Assembly (NCBI GenBank): GCA_938049335.1
Contig: CALIYX010000024.1
Location: 124,001-188,000 of the forward strand
Source: an uncultured Clostridia bacterium
GTDB taxonomy: Bacteria; Bacillota; Clostridia; Peptostreptococcales; Anaerovoracaceae
Length of the DNA stretch: 64,000 bases
Direction: 5' to 3'
A program made the translations under genes and the position numbers. This document shows, piece by piece, positions 17,300 to 25,803 of this stretch (positions within the stretch are counted from its first letter, which is position 1; each line of letters begins with the position of its first letter). The notes beneath the pieces are model-generated. The model did not search any database. It was not told where the DNA came from and worked only from the letters and a program-made list of their open reading frames with translations.

Positions 17300-17365
17300 G
17301 GCTAGCTTCCTTTCTAATCCATTTTGACATCAAAATATCCTAAATATATTTTACCAAATTTTCCT

Positions 17366-17374
17366 TGCTATAAT
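17366..17374 (+). promoter_or_regulatory. Extended -10 promoter for the small zinc peptide
   Basis: TGCTATAAT is an extended -10 element 58 bases upstream of the small plus-strand ORF; no convincing -35 is visible at 17 bases. Confidence 0.4.
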
Positions 17375-17432
17375 TTCTTCCCCAAACTATACTTGCCATT
17401 AGGCTAAACCGAAAAATAAAAGGGGGTATTTT

Positions 17433-17546
17433 ATGAACTTTCAGTGCTCATTATGCGGAAACATCTTTCACAACATAACCTTTAGGGGCGGTTATATCTG
17501 CGAAGACTGTTTGAGCTATATTAAATCCGAAGCTGATAGTATCTAG
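17433..17546 (+). CDS. 37-residue zinc-ribbon peptide, Gin/CsfB-like
   Basis: This short ORF encodes MNFQCSLCGNIFHN followed by GGYICEDCLSYIK, giving two CxxC pairs 18 residues apart, a classic zinc-binding arrangement. It has a strong site (AGGGGG, eight bases before the ATG) and an extended -10 promoter upstream, and it stands alone on the plus strand between two minus-strand genes. The layout (CxLC near the N-terminus, then YIC-x2-C in a short protein) resembles the sigma-G inhibitor Gin/CsfB family of Firmicutes. Assignment to Gin is tentative, as the sequence is too short for certainty. Confidence 0.65.
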   Translation: MNFQCSLCGNIFHNITFRGGYICEDCLSYIKSEADSI

Positions 17547-17616
17547 CTGCTTCCATTACTTTATAACTACTAAATTAGACAATCTTAATTAAATCGAATT
17601 CACCTAGGTTAAGCCA

Positions 17617-17643
17617 TGGGGAGATATTCTCCCCACTATTTTA
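17617..17643. terminator. Hairpin between the zinc peptide and rluD
   Basis: A perfect 8-bp stem TGGGGAGA/TCTCCCCA with a 3-base loop is followed on the plus strand by CTATTTTA. It probably terminates the plus-strand small gene and may also mark the end of the minus-strand rluD operon, where no T run follows. Confidence 0.5.
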
Positions 17644-18583
17644 ACCCAGCAAGTCTCTTAGCTTTTTCTACAGCCTTTGCGAAGTATTCTGGTGGCTCGC
17701 TATCAAAGCTTATGGTTTTACCAGTTCTTGGATGAATGAATTCTAGATGTGCGGCATGGAGGATTTGTCCGTCTGCACCGAATCTATCCTTCTTTGACCC
17801 GTAGAGCGTATCTCCGACAAGCGGATGACCTATGCTTGTGAGATGAACTCTTATCTGGTGAGTTCTGCCAGTCTCTAGTATAGCCTTTATCAGAACTATA
17901 TTTCCAAAGCGCTCCATCACCTCATATCTAGTCAGTGCCCTCTTTGGGTTTTCCCCATCTATTGCACGTCTCAACCTGTTTTTGCTGTCTCTTCCTATAG
18001 GTCTATCTATCTCACCGCTATCATCGCCGAAATTATTATACACTAGGGCGTAATACCATCTTTTGATGCTATGCTCACTGAACTGATCTTTGAGTGAATC
18101 AAAAGCAAGCTTTGATTTTGCTACAACTAGTATTCCGCTGGTATCCTTGTCTATTCTATGAACTATGCCTGGCCTGTCAGCTTCTCCAAGCGCCCTTAGA
18201 TTTTCACCTACATGATACAAAAGTGCATTTACTAAGGTCCCACTATAGTTGCCTGCACCAGGATGTACAACCATCCCTCTAGGCTTATCTATTACTATGA
18301 TATCCTCATCCTCATAAACTATATCAAGCTCTATTTTCTCTGCCTGTGGAATATACTCACCCTCTACAGATATTGTCACTTCAATGCTATCACCTGTCTT
18401 TAGCTTATATTTTTTCTCCTCACAGATAGCTGAATTTACGAGAACTTCTTCCTTGCTAAAGAGCTTTTGGATTTGGCTTCTTGAAAGCTCTTCTATCTTG
18501 TTTCCAAGATAGGCATCTATTCTTTTCCCAGCATCGGATGACTCAATAGAAAAGCTATACTTTGTTACATTTGCTTCACTCAT
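17636..18583 (-). CDS. rluD: Pseudouridine synthase, RluD family
   Basis: The enzyme converts uridines to pseudouridine in 23S rRNA (helix 69 for RluD). An N-terminal S4-like RNA-binding domain (about 18-75, RIDAYLGNKIEELSRSQIQ) precedes the catalytic domain. The catalytic motif is HRIDKDTSG (142-150, Asp145), and GRTHQIRVHLTSIGHPLVGD follows. The length of 315 aa is normal. The YlyB/RluD group in Firmicutes commonly sits next to lspA, as here; the gene starts immediately after the lspA stop. Which exact uridines are targeted cannot be read from sequence. Confidence 0.95.
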   Translation of the reverse strand: MSEANVTKYSFSIESSDAGKRIDAYLGNKIEELSRSQIQKLFSKEEVLVNSAICEEKKYKLKTGDSIEVTISVEGEYIPQAEKIELDIVYEDEDIIVIDKPRGMVVHPGAGNYSGTLVNALLYHVGENLRALGEADRPGIVHRIDKDTSGILVVAKSKLAFDSLKDQFSEHSIKRWYYALVYNNFGDDSGEIDRPIGRDSKNRLRRAIDGENPKRALTRYEVMERFGNIVLIKAILETGRTHQIRVHLTSIGHPLVGDTLYGSKKDRFGADGQILHAAHLEFIHPRTGKTISFDSEPPEYFAKAVEKAKRLAGLK

Positions 18584-19048
18584 CTATGCTACCTCTTTCT
18601 CCGGCTTATCATCTTTCATAAAGAAAAGAACATAGACAATCAAAATTCCGCAGCCAAGACAAACAGCAATATCCGCTATATTGAAAACTGGTGGAAATAT
18701 TGAAAAGCTAAGCATGTCAGTTACATAACCAAGAAGGAGTCTATCTATCAAGTTTCCTATTCCTCCAGCTATAATACAAAGCAAAGCAACTTTAAACATC
18801 GCTCCCTCAGATTTCATTTTACGTAAAAAAAATGCAGCTCCGATAATTGCTATAATGGATACGGCAATTAGGAACGCCTGCTTTCCCGCAAATGAACTGA
18901 ATGCAGCGCCATCGTTCTGAATGTACCTGAGTTCAAAAAAGTTGCCGAATACACTCACCGACTCATTCACATTAAAAAGACTTCTAATCGCATACTTGCT
19001 AAGCTGGTCGCAAGCTACAATCACAATTACAAGTAAAATTCCCCACAT
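18584..19048 (-). CDS. lspA: Lipoprotein signal peptidase (signal peptidase II)
   Basis: LspA cleaves the signal peptide of prolipoproteins after diacylglyceryl modification, acting in the membrane. Four hydrophobic segments are visible. The two catalytic aspartates lie in GNLIDRL and FNIADIAVCLG, and the early motif CDQLSKYAI is also family-typical. Length is 154 aa. The start at 19048 fits the family, but no good ribosome-binding site precedes it. Instead a GC-rich hairpin (19058-19075) sits just upstream. Lipoproteins it could process in this window include MsrAB (41547) and the TlpA-like protein (55796). Confidence 0.95.
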   Translation of the reverse strand: MWGILLVIVIVACDQLSKYAIRSLFNVNESVSVFGNFFELRYIQNDGAAFSSFAGKQAFLIAVSIIAIIGAAFFLRKMKSEGAMFKVALLCIIAGGIGNLIDRLLLGYVTDMLSFSIFPPVFNIADIAVCLGCGILIVYVLFFMKDDKPEKEVA

Positions 19049-19057
19049 AATAAATTA

Positions 19058-19075
19058 CGGGGCAAAATTGCCCCG
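19058..19075 (-). other. GC-rich hairpin immediately upstream of lspA
   Basis: CGGGGCA pairs with TGCCCCG around a 4-base AAAA loop. The 3' side is 10 bases from the lspA ATG and no T run follows on the minus strand. It could be an RNA processing or translational control element rather than a terminator. Confidence 0.45.
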
Positions 19076-19089
19076 CCTCCATCCTTAGT

Positions 19090-19860
19090 TTAGATTTCGT
19101 CTAAATCTTCGACATTGCCCTTGACCTTGTTCTCAGCCTTCTGTATCAATTCCTCGATATCCTTGCTGTTAAGGGCAACTGTTTCCTTTGGAACACCAAT
19201 TTTAGTCTCCATATGCTCAGGAACAGTCTCGATTATCTTAGTTTCATCAAAGCTCTCAGTCTTATTAGTAGCACCAGCTACACTTCTCTCAAGCTCCTTG
19301 AGAATATCGCTGCTAGCATCCTCCTTAGTAAGTTCCTCTGTACGAAGTACACTGCTTGGAAGCTTTGATTTATCAACAGGAGAAACGAATAGCTCCTTCT
19401 CAAGATCTGATAGAAGGTCGCTTCCCTTATCATCTATATGATCGATTTCATCTCTCAAGAGCTTCTTATACCTCGCTCTGAACTGCAAAATCTTATCTCT
19501 TAGCTGAGCACTTTCGTTTCCGTAGTGTGATGCAGAATCCTTAGCATCTCTAACTATCATCTCAGCATCTAGCTTAGCATTCTTAATGATTATCTCAGCT
19601 CTCTTCTCAGCGCTTTCTGAAATATCCTTCATAAGCTTCTTTGCTGTATCGATAGTGTTCATAACATTGACCTGAGAACGCTTGTAGTCTTCGTTTTGCT
19701 CCTTTAGCTCAGCATTTTCGTTTCTGAGCGCAAGAAGCTCCTGCTGCATTGTCTCAATATCCTCTATGATAAGATCTAGAAATTCATCGACCTCGTCAGC
19801 ATTATATCCGCGTATCTGCTTGGAAAACTCTTTGTTTTCTATCTCTAATGGTGTAATCAT
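19090..19860 (-). CDS. divIVA: Cell-division protein DivIVA
   Basis: DivIVA binds negatively curved membrane at poles and septa and organises division and wall synthesis. The N-terminal lipid-binding domain is typical: MITPLEIENKEFSKQIRGYN then ADEVDEFLDLI. A long coiled coil (about 25-135) with the second DivIVA motif AEIIIKNAKLDAEMIV follows, and the C-terminal tail is acidic and low in complexity. The gene is part of the conserved Firmicutes cluster yggS-sepF-yggT-divIVA. It lies 9 bases after yggT. Confidence 0.95.
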   Translation of the reverse strand: MITPLEIENKEFSKQIRGYNADEVDEFLDLIIEDIETMQQELLALRNENAELKEQNEDYKRSQVNVMNTIDTAKKLMKDISESAEKRAEIIIKNAKLDAEMIVRDAKDSASHYGNESAQLRDKILQFRARYKKLLRDEIDHIDDKGSDLLSDLEKELFVSPVDKSKLPSSVLRTEELTKEDASSDILKELERSVAGATNKTESFDETKIIETVPEHMETKIGVPKETVALNSKDIEELIQKAENKVKGNVEDLDEI

Positions 19861-19869
19861 AAAAACTCC

Positions 19870-20157
19870 TTACATCATAAAATTATATATCGCTAAAAGA
19901 ACCAATCTCGTCACGAGCTGAACTAATATCACTGCAGCTAGCAACGAAAAATCAAACATTCCTGTGTTTAAATACTTTGATAAGAGGCTTCTGCATGGAG
20001 CCACGATTGGCTCTGTAAGCATGACAACCACATCATAAATTTTTCTTGCAGATGAATATGGATCTGCTGCAAACCAGCTGAGTATTGCCCTAGCGACAAG
20101 TAGCCATACTAATAGGTTTCCGAACTTGCCAACTGCATAAGCCAGGATGCTAGGCAT
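19870..20157 (-). CDS. yggT: YggT-family membrane protein
   Basis: The 95-residue integral membrane protein has two hydrophobic regions and the family motifs RAILSWFAADPYS and LTEPIVAPCRSLL. YggT/YlmG proteins are linked by genome context to cell division and osmotic tolerance, with unknown biochemistry. It lies between sepF (4 bases upstream) and divIVA, exactly as in Bacillus-type division clusters. Confidence 0.93.
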   Translation of the reverse strand: MPSILAYAVGKFGNLLVWLLVARAILSWFAADPYSSARKIYDVVVMLTEPIVAPCRSLLSKYLNTGMFDFSLLAAVILVQLVTRLVLLAIYNFMM

Positions 20158-20160
20158 GTC

Positions 20161-20685
20161 TTACCTCCAAGGGTTCTTGTCATCCACATCAGCAACATTG
20201 CTTATGCTAGGCTGCTGTGCTGAAACTGCAACATTTTCTGGAGCGAAAATGAAGATATTGTTAGCGATTTTCTGTACGTTTCCACTTAGCGCATATGTAG
20301 CACCGCTTAGGAAGTCAAAAATCTTACGAGCTGACTCTGTCTCTAGTTTCTCAAGGTTAATGATAACTGGCTTACGTGCCTTTAGGCAGTCAACTAGCTT
20401 GGTGCAATCCTCGTATCCCTTTGGCTCAATCAAAATGAGCTTTAATGAACTTGTATTTGTCACTGAAAACCTCTTTTCTGTTCCTCTATATGAGCTGGAA
20501 CTTGACATTCTTTCACTTGTATTAATAGATTCAGGTTTCTTAAAAGAAGGCATAATCTTTGTCTCTTTTTCTGTCTCGCGTACGATTTTTCTCTTTGCCT
20601 CCTCTAGCTCCTGCTCTGTGACAATTTCATCGTCTTCGATTTCTTCCATGCCTATAACTTTCATCAATGAATCTTTGAATCCCAT
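20161..20685 (-). CDS. sepF: Cell-division protein SepF
   Basis: SepF tethers FtsZ filaments to the membrane and bundles them during septation. The 174-residue protein starts with an amphipathic helix-like segment (MGFKDSLMKVIGM). A variable acidic linker leads to the C-terminal SepF domain with KPVIINLEKLETESARKIFDFLSGATYAL (quoted in two parts: KPVIINLEKLE and KIFDFLSGATYALSG) and IFIFAPENV. It ends with NPWR. Start and length are normal. Confidence 0.96.
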   Translation of the reverse strand: MGFKDSLMKVIGMEEIEDDEIVTEQELEEAKRKIVRETEKETKIMPSFKKPESINTSERMSSSSSYRGTEKRFSVTNTSSLKLILIEPKGYEDCTKLVDCLKARKPVIINLEKLETESARKIFDFLSGATYALSGNVQKIANNIFIFAPENVAVSAQQPSISNVADVDDKNPWR

Positions 20686-20734
20686 TTGTTTCTCCTTAAT
20701 TAACTTATCAATTGAATTAGACTAATTTACCTAT

Positions 20735-21439
20735 TTATTTTTCCTCTTGGCGATAATTTCTTACGCCGAAGATTGCTGTCCCAACTCTGACCATGTTAGA
20801 GCCTTCTTCTATCGCAACCTCAAAGTCACCGCTCATACCCATGGATAAAAATTCAAAATCTACCGCTTCTCTCTCATCATCCTTATATCTATCAAAGATT
20901 TCCTTAACCTCTGCAAAATAAGGTCTGCAGTCGTTTACATCCTCCTCAAAAGGAGCAATGCACATGAGTCCCTTAATCCTTACAGACTTACACTCATTTA
21001 CTATATCATCTATCAAAGAATCTACCTCTGTTGATTTGATACCGAACTTAGATTCTTCTTCAGCTGAATTAACCTGTATCAGAATATCCATCGTTCTTCC
21101 GATAGCTGAAGAGCGCTTATCTATCTCCTTCGCTAGCTTGAGTGAATCAACGGAGTGAATCATAGCGACCTTGTCGACTATGTACTTTACCTTATTAGTC
21201 TGAAGATGACCTATTAAATGCCATCTCGCCTCACCGACAGCCTCGTACTTGTTGAGTATCTCCTGAACCTTGTTCTCAGCTATGTCAGTTATACCTGCAT
21301 CGAGAGCCTCATTAATTTCGGCAGGCGTGTGAAGCTTAGTCACAGCGATGAGCTGAACCTCATCCTTGCTTCTGCCTACTCTTGTGCATGCGTTCTCAAT
21401 CTGTGCTTCTATTTCTAAAATATTGTTCTTAATTGACAT
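20735..21439 (-). CDS. yggS: YggS-family pyridoxal-phosphate homeostasis protein
   Basis: The protein is a PLP-binding TIM-barrel protein (alanine-racemase-like fold, non-enzymatic) involved in vitamin B6 and amino-acid homeostasis. The PLP lysine lies in QLIAVTKLHTPAEI (about residue 35); HLIGHLQTNKVKYI, LIQVNSAEEESKFG and LSMGMSGDFEVAIEEGS (the phosphate-binding region) follow. The ATG at 21439 is used; an in-frame TTG one codon earlier is possible. It is at the head of the sepF-yggT-divIVA group. Confidence 0.95.
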   Translation of the reverse strand: MSIKNNILEIEAQIENACTRVGRSKDEVQLIAVTKLHTPAEINEALDAGITDIAENKVQEILNKYEAVGEARWHLIGHLQTNKVKYIVDKVAMIHSVDSLKLAKEIDKRSSAIGRTMDILIQVNSAEEESKFGIKSTEVDSLIDDIVNECKSVRIKGLMCIAPFEEDVNDCRPYFAEVKEIFDRYKDDEREAVDFEFLSMGMSGDFEVAIEEGSNMVRVGTAIFGVRNYRQEEK

Positions 21440-21452
21440 CAAATCACTTCCC

Positions 21453-22454
21453 TTATGGACGCTTGATTACATCGGAAAACGGGTCAAGAGTCCTCACCTT
21501 ATTCTGGTCCTTGTCAGTATAATATGAATCGGAAACTACAACCTTATCGCCATCTTCTCCGATTACATTAACTGGCACAAATTTTTGTTTGCCTTTTTTG
21601 TCTTTTACGTAAACACCAGTCTTCCCATCGAGCTTGGTAATGCTGCTCTTCTCTAGTATAAGACCTCTAGCATTAAACGTCGTCAATCTTACAGGTACGC
21701 TTCTCATCGAACCTATACCATCAAAGTATCTGTTCGACTCAAGAAGAAGCTTAGTTTTCCCACCTGACTTGCTTAGCTCAACGACTCTCATTTGGATTAG
21801 ATCTGAGTCCTTCTGTGCAATATCTCTGTCCTTCTCAGGATTAAACATCACATCTATAACAGCGCCCTTCTCATACTTCTTTGCTGAGCCATTTCTCACA
21901 AAAGCCACAATGTACCATTTGGTGCCGTCTACTATCTTAAACAAAGGATATCCCTTATGTGCCGTACTCTCTGGAAGCTTGATAGCCTCAAGATTATCTA
22001 GCGATGAAAAAAACTTCTCATCAGCTGACTTTGCATATTTCAAAGTGAGCTTGCTCTCCATACCATCCACATAGTAAGAAACAAGCCCTCCTTCTGTTAC
22101 CTTGTAATCAGCAACGCTTATCATCTTGCCCTTAAGCTTATTCTTAACTTCGGTAAACTCGTCTGATTCCTCGGGTTCCTTACCATCGCTCACCTCAACA
22201 GCTGCAGTACCCTTTCGGATAAGCTCTCCATTCTTGGAAAGTCGATTTAGCTTACCATTAGCTGTAGCCTCATAAACAGACTCATTGCGAACCATGTATC
22301 CAGTGGTGTCATCGTATATTGATAGTTCACCGTACTCAGCCACATAGCTCACCTTCATCATGTTGCCTACACCTGGTACTACATAGATGATAATCATCAG
22401 CAGAATGCACAAAATAGCGAATATGAAAATTCCCTTATTTTTCAATCTAACCAT
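21453..22454 (-). CDS. HlyD-like membrane-fusion/adaptor protein
   Basis: The 333-residue protein has one N-terminal membrane helix (about 9-28) and a long extracytoplasmic part. The segment DDTTGYMVRNESVYEATANGKLNRLSKNGELIRKGTAAVEV (short forms: DDTTGYMVRNE, GELIRKGTAAVEV) resembles the barrel-sandwich hybrid start of HlyD/efflux adaptor proteins. Proteins of this type occur in the Clostridia division cluster between trmD-like genes and yggS, so a role in envelope or division is plausible but unproven. It lies 14 bases upstream of yggS. Confidence 0.8.
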   Translation of the reverse strand: MVRLKNKGIFIFAILCILLMIIIYVVPGVGNMMKVSYVAEYGELSIYDDTTGYMVRNESVYEATANGKLNRLSKNGELIRKGTAAVEVSDGKEPEESDEFTEVKNKLKGKMISVADYKVTEGGLVSYYVDGMESKLTLKYAKSADEKFFSSLDNLEAIKLPESTAHKGYPLFKIVDGTKWYIVAFVRNGSAKKYEKGAVIDVMFNPEKDRDIAQKDSDLIQMRVVELSKSGGKTKLLLESNRYFDGIGSMRSVPVRLTTFNARGLILEKSSITKLDGKTGVYVKDKKGKQKFVPVNVIGEDGDKVVVSDSYYTDKDQNKVRTLDPFSDVIKRP

Positions 22455-22468
22455 ACGTATATATTACA

Positions 22469-23200
22469 TCATTTCAGAAATTTTTCCAATACTTTGAGCT
22501 CATCTTTTGACAATTCACCACGATTGTTCACATATTGTTCAAAAATCTCTGGTCTGCGTTCTTTTGTAAGGGCTAAAGACTGCTCAAACTTCCATAAAGC
22601 AATGAGTTTATGGTTTCCCGAAACCAGAACCTCAGGCACATCCATCCCTCTATATGAACGAGGCTGGGTGTACTGCGGATATTCCAAAAGCCCTGAGTAT
22701 ATTGATTCATCAAAAGCAGATGCCTCCTTAGGAAGTACATCTGGCACCATTCTCGAAACCGCATCTATCAAAACCATAGCTGCAAGCTCTCCGCCGGTTA
22801 AAATATAGTCTCCTATCGATACCTCCTGCATATCCCAAGCATCGATTATTCGCTGGTCTATACCCTCATAGTGACCACAGAAAACAGTGATTTCCTTCTC
22901 GCTAGCAAATTCCTCAGAAAGCTTCATATCTAAAATCTTGCCACGAGGCGACATGTAGATATTTCTAGTGCTCTCTGCACCTACGCTTTCAAGTGCACGA
23001 AAAGCTGGATCAGCCATCAAAACCATGCCGTGTCCACCGCCGAAAGGATAGTCGTCAGCCTTGCAGTGCTTGTCCTTACTGAAATCCCTTATATTCACAA
23101 TATTAAATTCTAGGATCCCCTTATCAGCTGCACGTCCAAGCATGCTACTTGTTAGCGGAGCAAACATCTCTGGAAAAAGAGTTAAAATGTTAATCTTCAT
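22469..23200 (-). CDS. trmD: tRNA (guanine-N1)-methyltransferase
   Basis: TrmD makes m1G37 in tRNAs, preventing +1 frameshifting, using S-adenosylmethionine bound in a trefoil knot. Motifs are KINILTLFPEMF at the start, DDYPFGGGHGMVLMADP, YMSPRGK, FCGHYEGIDQR and SIGDYILTGGELAAMV. The start is the ATG at 23200, which overlaps the rimM stop by one base (TAATG); an upstream in-frame ATG is not needed. Length 243 aa is normal. The gene is the last of the ylxM-ffh-rpsP-khpA-rimM-trmD string. Confidence 0.97.
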   Translation of the reverse strand: MKINILTLFPEMFAPLTSSMLGRAADKGILEFNIVNIRDFSKDKHCKADDYPFGGGHGMVLMADPAFRALESVGAESTRNIYMSPRGKILDMKLSEEFASEKEITVFCGHYEGIDQRIIDAWDMQEVSIGDYILTGGELAAMVLIDAVSRMVPDVLPKEASAFDESIYSGLLEYPQYTQPRSYRGMDVPEVLVSGNHKLIALWKFEQSLALTKERRPEIFEQYVNNRGELSKDELKVLEKFLK

Positions 23201-23703
23201 TATCTCATTCCCTCTATGAAATTTATGCAAATTCTTCCTGCCGCAATATCTATATCTTTGATGAATTCCTTAACAGCTGGAACAAGGACCTCAGATCCTT
23301 CTTTAGTTTTTACAAAATAGATATCCTGAGCTGTATTCTGAATTACATCTTCAAGCACACCGACAAGCGAGTTATCTTTTGCATCAAAAACTTCAAGACC
23401 AATCAAATCCTTGATGTAGTATTCGCCCTCATCTAGATCTGCTAACATGCTCTCGTCTATATAGCAAAGCTTGTCCTTGAGTAGCTCAGCTTCATTACGT
23501 GTGTCAATACCAATTAACTTAAGAGCTGCAGTGTTTCCTTTTGGTGACCTAACTTTCTCAACATCATACCTTGTCTTATTCTTGCCGATATAAATGTACT
23601 CAAGCTCTGCAAGCTTCATCGGATCATCGGAAAAGCTATAAAACTTCACCTCACCTTTAATTCCGACAGCAGTAACTATCTTGCCAATTTCGATTTCTTT
23701 CAT
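23200..23703 (-). CDS. rimM: 16S rRNA processing protein RimM
   Basis: RimM assists maturation of the 30S head and binds S19. The N-terminal RimM domain (IGKIVTAVGIKGEVKFYSFSD) and the C-terminal PRC-barrel (YYIKDLIGLEVFD, VPAVKEFIKDIDI) are both present. Length is 167 aa. AGGAGA precedes the ATG. It is translationally coupled to trmD. Confidence 0.96.
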   Translation of the reverse strand: MKEIEIGKIVTAVGIKGEVKFYSFSDDPMKLAELEYIYIGKNKTRYDVEKVRSPKGNTAALKLIGIDTRNEAELLKDKLCYIDESMLADLDEGEYYIKDLIGLEVFDAKDNSLVGVLEDVIQNTAQDIYFVKTKEGSEVLVPAVKEFIKDIDIAAGRICINFIEGMR

Positions 23704-23784
23704 ATTTCTCCTAAAAATTTAAGCACATGAAAGCAGGCGTTTCGCGGGCCTAGATCATATGCTCAAAATAAAGTTCTTATTAAG

Positions 23785-24069
23785 TTATAGGGTTTCGCCT
23801 TGTTCTTCCGTTACTGTCTCAGCAACTTCGCCCTGCGGCTCTGAAACGATATCAACCGTAACTTTAGTGTTGCTTTTAATAGCGGCAGCTTTGACCACCG
23901 TGCGAAGAGCTCTGGCAATTCTTCCCTGTTTACCAATCACCTTGCCCATGTCATCCTTTGACACCTGCAGGGTTATCAGCATGCCCATATCACCTGTCGA
24001 TTCGCTAACCTGCACATCCTGAGGCTTATCGACTAGTGCCTTGGCAATCATTTCTACCAGATTAGTCAT
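23785..24069 (-). CDS. khpA: KH-domain RNA-binding protein KhpA
   Basis: KhpA is a small single-KH protein that, with KhpB/EloR, affects cell elongation and RNA stability in Firmicutes. The KH motif GKVIGKQGRIARALRTVVKA is intact. At 94 aa it carries a glutamate-rich C-terminal tail longer than in the typical 76-80-aa family member. It is located between rpsP and rimM, the canonical place. Confidence 0.94.
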   Translation of the reverse strand: MTNLVEMIAKALVDKPQDVQVSESTGDMGMLITLQVSKDDMGKVIGKQGRIARALRTVVKAAAIKSNTKVTVDIVSEPQGEVAETVTEEQGETL

Positions 24070-24084
24070 TTTAGCACCGCTTTC

Positions 24085-24327
24085 TTATTCGATGACACCG
24101 GACTTCTTAAGTAGCATTCTTACTGTATCTGTTGGCTGCGCACCATTTCCTAGCCACTTGTTAGCCTTCTCAGCATCGATCTTGATTACTGCTGGCTCCT
24201 TTAGTGGATCATAGTATCCGATTTCCTCGATAAATCTTCCGTTTCTTGCGTTACGTGAATCTGCAACTACTACTCTGTAGAAAGGCTTCTTGTGAGCACC
24301 TAATCTCTTCAATCTAATCTTTACCAT
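24085..24327 (-). CDS. rpsP: 30S ribosomal protein S16
   Basis: S16 is a primary assembly protein of the small subunit. The 80-residue protein begins MVKIRLKRLGAHKKPFYRVV and contains VADSRNARNGRFIEEIGYYDP, the family signature. AAGGAGGAAAT precedes the ATG. It is placed between ffh and khpA. Confidence 0.98.
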   Translation of the reverse strand: MVKIRLKRLGAHKKPFYRVVVADSRNARNGRFIEEIGYYDPLKEPAVIKIDAEKANKWLGNGAQPTDTVRMLLKKSGVIE

Positions 24328-24443
24328 AACTATTTCCTCCTTATTTAAATCTCTTTATTTACCTTATATTTTTCCGGATTTCCGGCTAATGGTCTGTTTA
24401 TCTTTGTCTATCAAAAGTATTTAGCCCTGATGTATCAAGCCCT

Positions 24444-25787
24444 TTAGAAAAGGCCCTTGAAGAGCTTGCTACCCTTCTTCATAGCATTAGGACTCGCAAA
24501 CTGCTTCATCAGCTTCCTTGATTCCTCATACTTGCTAATCACATTGTTTACACTGTTTACAGTTTGTCCAGATCCAGCTGCAATTCTCTTACGTCTTGAA
24601 GCATTTAGCAATCCTGGATTCTTACGCTCAGCTACAGTCATAGATCGGATGATAGCCTCCATGGTTCTGAATTCCTTCTCCCCCTTAGCTATATCGGCCT
24701 CGCTAATCTTACCGCCACCCATTCCTGGGAGCATATCCATAATCTTAGCAAGTCCACCCATCTTGCGAACCTGTCCCATCTGCTCAAGGAAGTCCTCAAG
24801 TGTGAACTGGTTCTTACGAATCTTACGCTCTAGCTTTTCGGCTTGCTCCTCATCATAGGCCTGCTCAGCTCTCTCTATCAGTGAGAGCATATCGCCCATT
24901 CCGAGGATTCTGCTTGCAAGACGGTCAGGATGGAATGGCTCAAGTGCATCTGACTTTTCACCAGTTCCAAGGAACTTAATAGGCTTGCCAGTTACCTTCT
25001 TAGCTGAAAGCGCCGCACCACCTCTTGAGTCACCATCCATCTTGGTCATGATGATTCCATCGATTCCAAGCTTCTGGTTAAATCCATCAGCAGCGTTTAC
25101 CGCATCCTGTCCTGTAAGAGCATCGACTACGAGGAGTATCTCATGAGGTCTTACCGCAGACTTCATGCTTGCAAGTTCCTCCATCAGATTCTCATCTATC
25201 TGAAGTCGTCCTGCCGTATCTATAATCAAAACATCAAAGCCCTTACGCTCTGCGTCTTCCTTTGCTGCCAAAGCAATCTGCACTGGATCTTTGCTCTCTC
25301 TCATCGTGAAAACCGGTGTGTTAACCGACTTACCGACAACCTCGAGCTGGTCAATAGCTGCAGGCCTGTAAATATCGCAGGCTACTAGCATAGGCTTCTT
25401 ACCGCTTTGCTTTAGGAATGAAGCTAGCTTACCACAGGTTGTAGTCTTACCTGTACCCTGAAGACCCACCATCATCAAAACGGTAAATCCTGAAGGCGAA
25501 TATGTTAGCTTACTTCCGGATCCGCCCATCAAATCGATGAGCTCACTATTTACTATCTTTATAATCTGCTGCGCAGGTGTAAGACTCTGGAGCACCTCTG
25601 CTCCCAAGCATTTCTCCTTGACTATCGCAACAAATTCCTTAACTACCTTGAAGTTTACATCGGCTTCTAGTAAGGCCAGCTTAACCTCTCTCATTGCCGC
25701 ATTGATATCAGACTCTGTGATAACGCCCTTGCCCTTTAATTTGGAAAAGGCATTTTGTAGTTTATCTGAAAGGCTCTCAAATGCCAT
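24444..25787 (-). CDS. ffh: Signal recognition particle protein Ffh
   Basis: Ffh binds 4.5S/SRP RNA and signal sequences and delivers ribosomes to FtsY at the membrane. The N-domain is at residues 1-85. The G-domain has GLQGTGKTTTCGKLA, DTAGRLQ and TKMDGDSRGG. The M-domain (about 300-430) is rich in methionine, with LEQMGQVRKMGGLAKIMDML and SRRKRIAAGSG. Length is 447 aa, as expected. It follows ylxM by 16 bases. The SRP RNA gene itself is not recognised in the window. Confidence 0.98.
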   Translation of the reverse strand: MAFESLSDKLQNAFSKLKGKGVITESDINAAMREVKLALLEADVNFKVVKEFVAIVKEKCLGAEVLQSLTPAQQIIKIVNSELIDLMGGSGSKLTYSPSGFTVLMMVGLQGTGKTTTCGKLASFLKQSGKKPMLVACDIYRPAAIDQLEVVGKSVNTPVFTMRESKDPVQIALAAKEDAERKGFDVLIIDTAGRLQIDENLMEELASMKSAVRPHEILLVVDALTGQDAVNAADGFNQKLGIDGIIMTKMDGDSRGGAALSAKKVTGKPIKFLGTGEKSDALEPFHPDRLASRILGMGDMLSLIERAEQAYDEEQAEKLERKIRKNQFTLEDFLEQMGQVRKMGGLAKIMDMLPGMGGGKISEADIAKGEKEFRTMEAIIRSMTVAERKNPGLLNASRRKRIAAGSGQTVNSVNNVISKYEESRKLMKQFASPNAMKKGSKLFKGLF

Positions 25788-25803
25788 AATTATCCTCCAT
25801 TAA

